Source of the DNA: Acanthosepion esculentum
Lineage: Eukaryota; Mollusca; Cephalopoda; Sepiida; Sepiidae
Assembly (NCBI GenBank): GCA_964036315.1
Contig: OZ038496.1
Coordinates: 17,140,533-17,204,532, forward strand
Length of the DNA stretch: 64,000 nucleotides
Reading direction: 5' to 3'
Position 1 is the first letter of the stretch; each line of letters begins with the position of its first letter. Both the position numbers and the translations under genes were made by a program. The notes beneath the pieces were generated by a model, which saw only the letters and a program-made list of their open reading frames with translations, was not told the origin of the DNA and did not search any database. Positions 21,153 to 30,485 of the stretch are shown here, piece by piece.

Positions 21153-21826
21153 AGGTGTAACAGCAAAATTGTTCAATTGCTAGATTAAGCTTTCAACTGT
21201 TGCATCTTAGAAATGATTAAAGATATCCTATAACACTAATGAACTCTACCTTGAATAATAAGAATGTATAATTACTCTACAAGCTTAACAGAAGAAGTTT
21301 GATGAAATCAATCATAAATGAAAATGACATCTCATCATTAATTAATTATAGCTAACGATTGGAAGCTCACAAAGTATTGAAATAAAGTTCAAATATATAC
21401 ATTTTATTCCAGGATCATTTTCCAACTTATTCAAGATGATCTTCACCCTCTCAGATCCTCTAACTTTCTGTCCTGGAGTAACAAGGTGCCTCACAGGTTT
21501 CATGTATGATTTAATTTTCAAGTCTTTTTTTACTGCTCTTTGGACTGTCATAGCTGAAACTCCTCTCTCACGTGCCAAACGTCTTATGCATTGAGTTGGA
21601 TCTTTTCTAATTGATCTCTTTACCCTGCTGCTGTGACGTCTTGATCCAGTTTTCCTCTCTACTTTTCCTACTTTTTTAAACTTATTCCCCGTTCTCTAGA
21701 TGGTTCTTGAATGAAAGCCAGAGTATGAATGTCGGTACCATAGTTGAGTTTTTTTAGATATTAAACATTTTGTGGGATGGATAATTTTGCTGTTACATGA
21801 TGTTGACAATTTTGCAATTACACTCG

Positions 21827-21828
<2 letters not shown>
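21151..21828 (-). mobile_element. Tc1/mariner-type transposon, internally deleted
   Basis: Termini CAGGTGTAACAGCAAAATTG (left) and, on the reverse complement of the right, GAGTGTAATTGCAAAATTG form imperfect TIRs. A second inner GTAACAGCAAAATTATCC lies just inside the right end. Only an N-terminal transposase fragment remains inside about 680 bp, half the usual size. (TA)n tracts abut both ends. Confidence 0.75.
21342..21670 (-). pseudogene. Tc1-like transposase N-terminus
   Basis: Residues ERKTGSRRHSSRVKRSIRKD, PTQCIRRLARERGVSAMTVQ, RAVKKDLKIKSYMKPVRHLV, TPGQKVRGSERVKIILNKLE. This is the bipartite HTH (ARERGVS..TV) and the linker that precedes the first catalytic aspartate. The expected IFSDEK-type motif is absent: the frame turns to unrelated residues after GIK, marking a deletion. 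Confidence 0.8.
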
Positions 21829-21830
<2 letters not shown>

Positions 21831-21896
<66 letters not shown>

Positions 21897-22019
21897 TAAG
21901 AAATAACCACAACATTCTAAACATGTGCACATACACACACATACAGGTGTACACAGATACACATACACATGCTTACACACCCTCAAAGAAGAAGAAGAAA
22001 TCAACCTGACACATGATAC
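21831..22019. repeat. (TA)n microsatellite and flank
   Basis: TA at 21831-21892, then ACAC/CATA-rich sequence. Confidence 0.9.
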
Positions 22020-22134
22020 CTTTTGACAGGTTGGCCTAATGATTACAAAAAAGGTTTGTCTATGAAACTCAAGACTTGAGGTGCTGAATATGGTATCAAT
22101 CAGCTAAGTGACAAATTTTATATTTTTATTAATC

Positions 22135-22172
<38 letters not shown>
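22020..22172 (+). mobile_element. Dispersed repeat with CAGCTAAGTGACAAA, then (TA)n
   Basis: GGCCTAATGATTACAAAAAA, CTCAAGACTTGAGGTGCTGA, TATCAATCAGCTAAGTGACA. Related to 12491-12600 and 41280-41345. It ends at TA (22139-22172). Confidence 0.55.
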
Positions 22173-22177
<5 letters not shown>

Positions 22178-22312
22178 CATGATGGACTCTCCCGTCAAGT
22201 TCGAGATATGAAGATCCAACAACCTCATTCAGTTTTTATATTTACGTCATATGTAACACTTCAGTCACACTAGTAACCTACATAAAAGTCCACATATTGT
22301 GCAACAGCAATG

Positions 22313-22364
<52 letters not shown>

Positions 22365-22612
22365 GCTTATCACCAGTCCAAGGAAGACATTTGAATCACT
22401 ACCATGCAAAAAATTCATTTTTGTAATATGTGGAAATATCTACTCTTTGCTTGAAGAAGGCCGCAAAACCAGAAACCAGTGAAGCAGAATTATGTAAAAT
22501 AGAGTGTAATATAAATTTTAAAATAAAAAATCCACATTTCAACCAAAGATGTTTGCAGTTTATCTTCTTTTTAAAATATGCACTTTTCTCTCGGAACAAC
22601 TATAACCTTTTC

Positions 22613-22618
<6 letters not shown>
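22173..22618. other. Unrecognised, with a (TA)n tract and a SINE-tail-like motif
   Basis: TA at 22313-22352. 22450-22485 reads CTTGAAGAAGGCCGCAAAAC then CAGAAACCAGTGAAGC, resembling the CTGAAGAAGGC...GGCCGAAAC theme of the SINE tails here. Not assignable. Confidence 0.4.

Positions 22619-22668
<50 letters not shown>
22619..22668. repeat. (TA)n microsatellite
   Basis: About 50 bp of TA. Confidence 0.95.
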
Positions 22669-22669
<1 letters not shown>

Positions 22670-22724
22670 ATTTAAAAAGAAATTTAGGCATTCTTTGTTT
22701 TATAATTTTTCATTAAGAATTCTA

Positions 22725-23045
22725 TCTTTTGGATTAAAGCACTGTGAATTTGTTGAATTGTGAGTTCAATCCCTGGGCTGGACAGTGTGTACTTGGATTC
22801 AGTGGAACTGGACAAGCAATAACTGAGAAATAATAAATATAAGAACGAGATGAGATATCTCTCAATATGTGTAGTGGAACAGAAACAGTCTACCCCCATA
22901 GATTAAATAAAGAGTTCTGTTTAGTATTCCCTGTAGGTTACTCAGATTGATATACACCTAATGAATGTCAGAGGACACAATGGCCAAAATGTTGTTATAA
23001 CAACAAAGATGAAGACAATAGTCAGAATATAAATAGTTTAACTAA
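22725..23045 (+). mobile_element. SINE-K copy, diverged
   Basis: TTTTGGATTAAAGCACTGTG (box A region), GTGAGTTCAATCCCTGGGC (box B), then GTGGAACAGAAACAGTCTAC, AATAAAGAGTTCTGTTTAGT and the tail GATGAAGACAATAGTCAGAA TATAAATAG. The same plan is at 25205, 34190 and 42181. Confidence 0.65.
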
Positions 23046-23301
23046 GGATAACTCCTCATCTCAGAACTTCAGTTAGAAAGAAATAATTAACACAGAAATG
23101 TTATAACTCACTCCTAATGGATATAATATTATGTCTTTGCTCAGGCGACTCATCGTGACATCACGAGAGTTCTCCAACTGACTCCAGTGGACTGCTATTT
23201 ACTCAGTCTCCCCACTGAGATGTGATGTGGCAGAAGGTAAAGTTTAATGTGGGGAACCTGAGACAAAGATCAAAATTTACCCAGCCCCCACAACTGCGGG
23301 A
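23046..23301. other. No recognised feature
   Basis: Balanced composition; probably part of the LINE-B insertion, but no motif is recognised. Confidence 0.4.
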
Positions 23302-24540
23302 TTGGGCATTTTGCATTGTTATTTTTCTCAGCCAAGTCTCCGTAGACAGAGCCCTGACTTAGTCGTATTCTGCCTGAAGACGGAGAGTTTGACAATAGTG
23401 AGCGTAATGAGCCACATAACAAAACTAATCATCCATATTCTGATGAATACAGTGCACAGCAGAATCAGGCCAGAGATAGGACAAGAACAGGTCGGGTTCA
23501 TTAAAGACACCGGAACAAGGAATGTAATATTCATGCTCAGAATGTTATCAGTGCAATACAAATGCAGAAGGATGTGCACCTATGTTTTATAGACTCCGCA
23601 AAGTCATTCAACAAAATATGCCACAAAGATCTGTTGGAACTGCTCGGCAACCGTGATATATTTGGGAAAGATATTAGAATAATCAAGAACCTAGACTGGC
23701 AGCAAATGGCCTGCATGTGGATAGAGAATGAGTTCAGCAGATATACAAAAATAGAAAGGTGTGTAAGACAAGGGTGTGTCTTCTTACCAGACTTGTTCAA
23801 CCTATACAGTGAGGCAATTCTGAGAGAACTGAAAATCCTACCAGGATTCATCATTGCAGCCACAATCTTAACAACATATGATATGCAAATGACACAGTGC
23901 TGATACCAGACATGGAAAGGAAATTACAAAACCTCCTAAAGAAGGTACCACAAGAGAGCGAAAAGAAGGGACTAAGCATAAACTACAAGAAGACAAAATG
24001 CATGGTCATCAGTAAAAACTAAGCCCAAAATGCAATTTACAGGTCAGGGGCACTACTGAACTGCTACGTGATATCTGTTCTCTTTATGGCAGTGCATGTC
24101 AGACAGTCTTCTCAAAGATGAAGAAGAGACTCGAGGCAATGGAGGTATGGTTCTACAGAAGGATTCTCAGGATACCATGGACCAAACATGTGAGCAATGA
24201 TGAGGTTTTGGAGAGGATGCCAACAAGGAGGAAGCTTATATTTAACATCAGGAAGAGGCAGCTGAAATCTCTGGAACACATAATGAGAAAAGAGAGCTTG
24301 GAGAATCTGATACTCACAGGTCAAATAGAGGGAAAGAGAGACACAGGAAAGCAACATGTCACATACTTAGCAGGCTTAAGCAAGTGAATGACAGAACAGG
24401 GTCTGGGAGAAGTAGCAAAAGGACAAAGCATATTGAGAGCTACAAGGGATAGGGAGAAGTGGAGAGCCATGATCGCCTACTTCTTGAAGGGACATGCCAC
24501 ATAAAAGAAGAGCCAGTCAGCTGACTGCCTTACTCCAACG
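23302..24540 (+). pseudogene. LINE-B reverse transcriptase, central and C-terminal part
   Basis: In order: SHITKLIIHILMNTVHSRIR, PEIGQEQVGFIKDTGTRNVI (RT motif Q/E..GF..G..T), AKSFNKICHKDLLELL, RCVRQGCVFLPDLFNLYSEA (motif RQGC..S..LF), then YANDTVLIP at about 23880 where YADDTVLI is expected: a catalytic aspartate is changed to asparagine. Next GLSINYKKTKCMVIS, then EVWFYRRILRIPWTKHVSND, RRKLIFNIRKRQLKSLEHIM, TGQIEGKRDTGKQHVTYLAG. Several frameshifts. Belongs to the LINEs often labelled 'endonuclease-reverse transcriptase'. 5'-truncated. Confidence 0.85.
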
Positions 24541-24674
24541 GACTTTCACTGACTGACTTTAAGGTTTTTATTTAAAGCGTCTTACCTAGTTAATTTATTT
24601 TACAAGGGTGCCTTATTTACTCCACAGCAGAAACCCTCACTGTTTTTAAGCAAACATGCATACATGCTAGATTC
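24541..24674. other. No recognised feature
   Basis: Short AT-rich spacer between LINE-B and SINE-R. Confidence 0.4.
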
Positions 24675-24974
24675 AGTCAGCCAGTTATGTGCCATGAGTG
24701 ATACACGCTTAGGCGATCATGTATCTTTCAATACATGACTGACAAGGCAGATTTTTTTCCTGTAATAGGTTGCCATTTCTTTCTACAGTAGATCAGTTGC
24801 CATCCAAGTCTATAGAACCTGGTTTGTCCTGCTATTTACCCATAGCTGGGGGGAGAAGAAGAGTATTCATACCTTTCACAAGGGTATTAGCATGTAAGTG
24901 AATGTAATAGATTCAAGTGGAATTTGAACTCGGCTCTCCAATTCCTCAATCTGAGCCACTATCCATTACTCCAG
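24675..24974 (-). mobile_element. SINE-R, near full length
   Basis: The reverse complement runs GGAGTAATGGATAGTGGCTC (box A), CGAGTTCAAATTCCACTTG (box B), ATTCACTTACATGCTAATAC, AGCTATGGGTAAATAGCAGG, AGAAAGAAATGGCAACCTAT, ATGTATTGAAAGATACATGA, TCGCCTAAGCGTGTATCACT, CATAACTGGCTGACTGAATC. The short palindrome TGTATYNAAAGATACATGA sits in the 3' part of every long copy. Confidence 0.8.
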
Positions 24975-25144
24975 CCTGAAATACACCTAGTTTTTAGATA
25001 AACTTGTTTTTTTTTTTCATTTATTTTAATCATTAATAGTTTTTTTTAAAGATCCATCAATGATATATAAAATACTCTCATTCCACAGCCCATATCTAAG
25101 GATATGGCATCCAGTTGTTGTTATTTTTTTTCTATGGGACAATA
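24975..25144. other. No recognised feature
   Basis: Poly-T-rich spacer. Confidence 0.4.
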
Positions 25145-25455
25145 TTATCAGGTGTATATCAATCCAGGTAACCTACAGGAAAGTCCGAACAGAACACTAT
25201 GAAACAATAGCCTAGTGGATTAAAGTATTGATTCGTGAATTTGATGACATAGTAATTGTGAGTTCAATTCCTGGGCCAGGCAGTGTGCACTTGGATTCAG
25301 TGGAAACCAGGTGAGCAATAACTGAGCAGGACTACAAAATAAGAACTAGACAAGATATCCTGAGACTGTAGGTTACCTGGAAGATATACACCTGATGAAG
25401 GATTGTGATAGCAACAACAAAGCTGAGGACAATAGTCCAAATGTAAATAGTGTAA
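25145..25455. mobile_element. SINE-K with inverted tail segment in front of it
   Basis: 25205-25455 is a plus-strand SINE-K: GTGGATTAAAGTATTGATTC (box A region), GTGAGTTCAATTCCTGGGC (box B), tail GATGAAGGATTGTGATAGCA and GAGGACAATAGTCCAAATGT. Just upstream, 25150-25181 (CAGGTGTATATCAATCCAGG, TAACCTACAG) is the inverse of 25366-25397 (CTGTAGGTTACCTGG, AGATATACACCTG), giving a foldback. Confidence 0.65.
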
Positions 25456-25489
25456 GTAAGTCATTTTTATTTTATTAATACTTCTATAA

Positions 25490-25850
25490 AAGCTTCTTTT
25501 ATTAATCTGACACTCATCAGAGGAAATCTATAAGAAAGAAAGAAATCAATATGAAGAGACTGTAGCATCAACCACATCTGAAAGAATATGACAACAGAAT
25601 GTAAGACTGAAAAATCAAAGAGAAAAAAAAATTAACCAACATAATTCCAGAGATTAAGGAAAAGTACAAAATCCTTCTGTTTCCTTCACTTGGATTTTTC
25701 GATCTTATCTTTGGTTGTCATATTCTTTTAGACATGATTTATTTTACAATCTGTTGATTGCACTAAATTTTTTGGGTATCTGACAGATTCCCTCTGATGA
25801 TTGTCAGAGGAAAATAGCTTTTAAAGAAGTGATAGTAAAAATAGAAATAA
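25490..25850. repeat. Diverged foldback element
   Basis: The left arm (TCTGACACTCATCAGAGGAA around 25508; GAATATGACAACAGAATGTA, AGACTGAAAAATCAA around 25585-25618) is inverted in the right arm (TTGGATTTTTCGATCTTATC, TTTGGTTGTCATATTC at 25690-25730; CCTCTGATGATTGTCAGA at 25790). Arms of about 130 bp, about 75-80% alike by eye. Confidence 0.55.
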
Positions 25851-25932
25851 CAGCAAATTTTATTTATAAATCTGCTAATTTTGGCAATCTTTACAAGAAA
25901 AACGCAAAGCTATTCAATGCATTCATAAAAGT

Positions 25933-26386
25933 CTGTCTATATTTCTGAGATGAGGTATTATGTACAGTATTTACATTAGTCGGACTATTGTCCTCATCTT
26001 TGTCGCCATATTTGTCACAACGTTTCGGCCGTTGTACGCTCCAGCCTTCTTCAGGTGGTTGGAATTTCGAACCGAACCCTTTATTTCGATCACTGGGGTA
26101 GACTGTTCTAGTTTCACGAGCCATGTTTGGTGGATGTCAGTTATCAGTTACCTCCTATCAGGCAGTGGAGAACTTTCAGAGGGAAAATTAGCAGGAGGTA
26201 ACTGATAACTGACATCCATCAAACATGGCTCGTGGAACTAGAACAGTCTACCCCAGTGATCGAAATAAAGGGTTCGGTTCGAAATTCCAACCACCTGAAG
26301 AAGGCCGGAGCATACAACGGCCGAAACGTTGTGACAAATATGGCGACAAAGATGAGGACAATAGTCCGACTAATGTAAATACTGTA
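25933..26386. mobile_element. Palindromic SINE-K dimer, copy 1, with target-site duplication
   Basis: Two SINE-K bodies head-to-head: arms 25961-26155 and 26194-26388, 195 bp each with about four mismatches, around a 38-nt loop. Each arm holds CATGGCTCGTG, CTACCCCAGTGATCGAAATA, AAGGGTTCGGTTCGAAATTC, CCACCTGAAGAAGGC, GGCCGAAACGTTGTGACAAA and TATGGCGACAAAGATGAGGA. The tRNA-like heads are missing. Flanks CATTCATAAAAGT (25920-25932) and CATTCGTAAAAGT (26387-26399) look like a 13-bp target-site duplication. Confidence 0.85.
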
Positions 26387-26399
26387 CATTCGTAAAAGT

Positions 26400-26589
26400 T
26401 TATATTGTTCATAATCTGGGCAATATTATTTTTTCAGAATGTACCTCTTTGTCACTCTGTTTTCTTTGATGCTTTGTATGTAGCTAAATATCATCGTTGA
26501 CGCCTGCTCACGTTGGCCTCATCATCCTTTCTCCTTATTCCCTTTCTACCTTCTGGCGGCAGTGGTGGAGATGGCTGTTAAGCCCCAGC
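26400..26589. repeat. Dispersed repeat shared with 33260-33380
   Basis: 26510-26605 (CTTTCTCCTTATTCCCTTTC, TACCTTCTGGCGGCAGTGGT, GGAGATGGCTGTTAAG) closely matches 33300-33365. Family unknown. Confidence 0.5.
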
Positions 26590-27120
26590 CTATTTTGTTT
26601 TTAAAGCAATTCGCCCCCAAGCAAGGTGGGAGTGCCACTAGCATGTGAGGGGTTACAGAGGACTGAGAACAAGAGTAAAGAGGCGTGTTTGAGGAAAGGA
26701 TACAGAGAAGGACGGGGAACAAGCTGAGGGCGTCAAATGTCGATTGACATTACACTTGAATATTTGAAGATTATAGTCATCGTGGAAGCAAAAAAGAGGA
26801 AGGGAGTTCCACAGATGGGAAGTGCGAGAGAAGAAGCTTTTTGAATAAAAGAGACGGTTACATTTAAACATTTTGATAGTGAAAGCGTGTGACCGAGATG
26901 CCAGCCTGGTAGCTCGCTTAAATTCATGCAGTCTGGGAACCAGCAAAAGTAGCTTGTCGGAAAAGTTGCCATGAAAATAGTTGTAGAAGAGACAGAAGGG
27001 ACATCTGTGGGATAGTGATTGTAGACTAAATGCCAGATCAGGACCTCTCACATTGCATATTCGTCTCTGGATTTTGTCGAGGACCGAGATGTATAGCGGG
27101 AGCTATTACTGAAGAGTTGG
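26590..27120 (-). pseudogene. LINE-A RT C-terminus and 3' end
   Basis: Residues GPDLAFSLQSLSHRC, PFCLFYNYFHGNFSDKLLLL, HEFKRATRLASRSHAFTIKM, FYSKSFFSRTSHLWNSLPLF, DYNLQIFKCNVNRHL, open for about 130 codons from 27051. Highly similar to 54842-55385. The 3' end contains CATGCTAGTGGCACTCCCAC, CTTGCTTGGGGGCGAATTGC then an A-rich tail. 5'-truncated copy. Confidence 0.8.
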
Positions 27121-27149
27121 AAGCAGGAGTCACAGGAAGGCTGATTTGT

Positions 27150-27790
27150 CTCAGGGTATATGTTGGCATGTGTCAGGGATGTCTAACTTATACTTGAAGT
27201 ATCATTTTGAGCCTCTGCATAACTTCTTGCCACTGGTTAATTCTCCAAACAGGATAATACATAGGAGTAGAGTAGGACACATTCTTGACATGTGACCCAC
27301 CTATCTGAGATGATGTTGAAGGATGGTAGCCTTGATGCTGGAGAGAGATGTCCAAGAGAGGACGTCATTGTTGGCGATGCAGTACTCCCAACTGAGACAA
27401 AGGATTAATCAAAGCTTCGTTTGCTGGAGCCATTCCAGATTTTTGATGTTCCAATGATACAAAGTCCAGGTCTCACAAGAGTACAGAAGGGTGGAGAGGA
27501 CCACGGCCTAGAAGGCCATGATTTTAGTTTCAGGCTGATTACTGAAGACCCTGTGTTCCATACGCAGTATGAATCACTTTGTTCCTGCTGTCAAGGTCTC
27601 TCTCACAGGTCACATTATTTGAGATGATGCTGCCAACATAGAAAAATTCATCAACAACTTCTACTAGCTGTCCATTGATGTTGATGCTGACATCCAGCAT
27701 TGCTTGTCTGGGGGCCAACTGGATGAGGACCATTGTCTTTTTTGACATTGACCTGCGTCCCGAAGACCTAAATATATGTACCTTCATATA
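27150..27790 (-). pseudogene. LINE-B-like RT C-terminal domain (second subfamily)
   Basis: Residues KKTMVLIQLAPRQAMLDVSI, NINGQLVEVVDEFFYVGSII, SNNVTCERDLDSRNKVIHTA (the F.YLGS....... region after the YADD box), then KVYKAVVLSTLLYSCETWTL and LEWLQQTK region, VGHVSRM. Frameshifts after that. Typical of LINE RT thumb and connection sequence; stronger similarity to other molluscan RTs than to the 23302 copy. Confidence 0.75.
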
Positions 27791-27809
27791 TATAACCTTA
27801 TAATAAACT

Positions 27810-28110
27810 AAGATATGGATCAATGATTTATAGAATAGACAATAAAAAAAACTGCCCCAAGAAATACACTGGTGAAACTTCTAGGAATTTAAATAAAAGA
27901 ATATATGAATACGAAGGGGAATTTTTACAAAAAATGCACATATTCAGTTATCTTCATAAGCTAGACCCTCATTTTTACTTAAAGAATGTAGTTTTAAATA
28001 AAAGAGAAATTGATATTGAAATTTGAATAATTTCTGGATCTTCCATGCTAAATTTACATCTAGAAACATACAATTACCATGCTATTACAATGTAAGATAT
28101 TAAAAAAACA
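27810..28110 (+). pseudogene. Penelope-like element, GIY-YIG endonuclease relic
   Basis: MIYRIDNKKNCPKKYTGETS then RNLNKRIYEYEGEF fits the IYxIxC..C...YIGET.R.L..RI.EH signature of the GIY-YIG nuclease at the C-terminus of Penelope-like retroelements. Then FSYLHKLDPHFYLKNVVLNK (SH...HxFD......) follows. The second tyrosine-isoleucine of YIG is YTG here, and the frame ends at 28026. No RT is visible upstream; 27790 is the LINE-B junction. Confidence 0.65.
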
Positions 28111-28202
28111 AAATTTCTAGAAAGTTGAATGAGGCTGACTTGGCTCTGCATCTAGATACATAAAAGGTTGAATTTTCAGAATTTAAATGTAGAGTGGCCT
28201 TA

Positions 28203-28203
<1 letters not shown>

Positions 28204-28278
<75 letters not shown>
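28204..28278. repeat. (TA)n(CA)n(TA)n microsatellite
   Basis: TA, then a CA block, then TA. Confidence 0.95.
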
Positions 28279-28436
28279 AATTAGTTATATAATTAAGAAA
28301 GAGACAACCTTAACATTCCATGACTATAATTTATTTCCCCAGAAAATATATTTTCCCGGTCTCTTTCTTATACTGAGCTCTCTGGATTACGCCCTCTTTG
28401 GAATTTCTATATGGATTACCAAAACCTTCATTACCT

Positions 28437-28440
<4 letters not shown>
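28279..28440. other. Unrecognised, weak hairpin
   Basis: TTAAGAAAGAGACAACC at 28291 partly pairs with GGTCTCTTTCTTATAC at 28358. Confidence 0.35.

Positions 28441-28492
<52 letters not shown>
28441..28492. repeat. (TA)n microsatellite
   Basis: About 52 bp of TA. Confidence 0.95.
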
Positions 28493-28495
<3 letters not shown>

Positions 28496-28564
28496 GAAAT
28501 ATAGTCTTAAAGTGTGCTATATTTATGGGATAAAGTGCTCAATATCAGAGATAGAGCATGTGTA

Positions 28565-28701
28565 AATATAAAAGTGAACATAGAAGTCAACACTTAGAGG
28601 CGGAAATAGCCGTGAAAAATAACAGCACTAATGGCCTGACGATTGCATCTAGCATGAAACAGACTGTCACCTCTAAGTGTTGACTTCTATGTTCACTTTT
28701 A

Positions 28702-28705
<4 letters not shown>
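28565..28705. repeat. Perfect 36-bp inverted repeat with 69-nt loop
   Basis: 28565-28600 (AATATAAAAGTGAACATAGA, AGTCAACACTTAGAGG) is exactly inverted at 28670-28705. The 69-nt loop is non-repetitive. A (TA)n tract follows immediately. Probably a foldback mobile unit; the left arm continues a dispersed repeat (28530-28585) also found at 20725. Confidence 0.8.

Positions 28706-28750
<45 letters not shown>
28706..28750. repeat. (TA)n microsatellite
   Basis: About 45 bp of TA. Confidence 0.95.
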
Positions 28751-28751
<1 letters not shown>

Positions 28752-28753
<2 letters not shown>

Positions 28754-28950
28754 GAGTCCACCCAAAAATGAATACAAACATAAGGTAAAAGAAAAACTTG
28801 TATAGATATTGTAATACTAAATTTATTTAGACATGACGAGATTAAGACAAGTTACATTTGGACTCTACAATCACAAGAGATGCTCAAAATGGTGGCCTTT
28901 AGCTTCCAGACATTTATTAGTGTGGCGAATTACTGCTATATATAATGCTA
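28752..28950 (-). pseudogene. Mariner-type transposase C-terminus and 3' end
   Basis: Minus-strand residues RHTNKCLEAKGHHFEHLL followed by a stop: the ...C....G.HFEHLL ending is typical of Tc1/mariner transposases. The element end then reads TTTTTGGGTGGACTCTGC at the (TA)n border. 5' part missing. Confidence 0.65.
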
Positions 28951-29439
28951 TGTATATATGTCTCCCCTCACATAATAAAAAAGAATAGCACATGTAGCTT
29001 GTGAGAAAATGAAATGAAATTGATAAATAAAATAATAATAATAATGAATATTAAAGGAATACATTTTCCCATGATGCCTAAAGTAAAGGAACCGAAAATA
29101 CGATTACCTGACTTGACTTTATTAAACATTGTTAGGTGGTGCTACTGAAGTCAATAAAAAGGCAACCATTTTCTTGCCTCACACACTTTCCATCTTCCAA
29201 CAACATTGTTCAGCCTGATTCATAAAGTGAGTAGTTTGGTCATTCCAACTCAGCACAAAGCTGACTTGAGCTCGACCAAAAAAAGAAGATGGACACGCCC
29301 AAGAAACACTGAGAACTTTATTTCACCACAGTCACCATAAAATAAAAAATGGTTCATAGTAGAAACCCAAGTTTTTGTATGCTTCTATCATTGCTTATCA
29401 TGCATGAACGCACACTTAAAAAAATACACACAAACATGC
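28951..29439. other. No recognised feature
   Basis: About 490 bp, moderately complex, no match noticed and no long open frame. Confidence 0.45.
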
Positions 29440-29729
29440 AATCTTTTAACTTTCATAAGATCAAAGAGAAAACAATGACATATTCAAGATATTGGCATTC
29501 CACATCCTTTTAAATAAAATGTTAGGAAGGAAAAAATTTATCAATACTGGAAAGAGTATTTATAGTCAGTGAATTTCATAAAAAACTATTTTAAGAGAAA
29601 GATTTTATAAATTTCAACCAAAAGCAATACTGGCTGCTTGAGCAACAAATACAAAATTTTTCTTTGTAAGGAAATGACTAATATTACCATTATCATAAAT
29701 ACTCATACTCAACTGACAAATCAACAGCC

Positions 29730-29733
<4 letters not shown>
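29440..29733 (+). mobile_element. LINE-C 3' tail
   Basis: GACATATTCAAGATATTGGC, ATTCCACATCC, GTTAGGAAGGAAAAAATTTA, GAGAAAGATTTTATAAATTT, CAACCAAAAGCAATACTGGC, CTAATATTACCATTATCATA. Single 115-bp unit. Ends at (TA)n. Confidence 0.65.
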
Positions 29734-29808
<75 letters not shown>

Positions 29809-29880
29809 CTATGAACCTAAAGAGCCAGGCAAACCTACCTAGGTTTCACCTATGCAGATCATCAGACGAGTATAATTAAT

Positions 29881-29933
<53 letters not shown>
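29734..29933. repeat. Two long (TA)n tracts
   Basis: TA at 29734-29806 and 29884-29930. Between them is unrecognised sequence. Confidence 0.95.
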
Positions 29934-29934
<1 letters not shown>

Positions 29935-29939
29935 TTATT

Positions 29940-30290
29940 ACTCTAAATGTTATTTTAGTGTATATTCAAGTTTGAGAAGCTGACCTGTTTTTTACATAAA
30001 GCATTGTCAACCAATATTATTAATTTTTTGACGAGTATTTGAGTACTTACTTTCTCCTTGATTTTTTATTAGATGAAGCATTTTTAACCTTTATAATTAT
30101 TTAATTTCATTTTCATTTCTTATTCACCAAAGCATTTTCAATTATTATTATTGACTAATATTTACTTTCAACTTTTTTATCAAAAGAAGCAATGTCAACC
30201 GTTATTATTGATTCTTGACTAGTACTTACTTCAATCGTAATTCTTTTAGCTGCTTCAGCTCCTCAATCTGTCTCAATGAGAAAAATAAAT
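29940..30290. repeat. Decayed tandem units of ~85 bp
   Basis: Recurring words GAAGCATTTTTAACC / AAAGCATTTTCAATTATTAT / GAAGCAATGTCAACCGTTAT, TTGACTAATATTTACTTTCA and TTTTTTATTAGAT, about four imperfect copies. Confidence 0.45.
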
Positions 30291-30485
30291 AAAGATAATA
30301 TAGCTACTGAACCTTGTTTTTGAATTGTGAAATTTGGTCCTTAGGCTTGCCAATTCACTGCCTTGTTAGTAAATAAATTTAAGAGTTTGTACTTTTGTAT
30401 GAAATGTTGTCTTCTTTGGAACAAGTAATGTCACAGCATAAATTGTCACTGCCAGAATTGTTTTAACTTTTATATTAATGTCTTA
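30291..30485. other. No recognised feature
   Basis: AT-rich spacer. Confidence 0.4.

Noticed and set aside
24112..24357. 81-codon minus-strand frame
   Set aside because: Opposite strand of LINE-B sequence.
25891..26205. Frames reading MARETRTVYPSDRNKGF on both arms of the palindrome
   Set aside because: They look conserved only because the SINE dimer is present twice; a SINE body is not expected to be coding, and the frame is not protected at 42181-42512.
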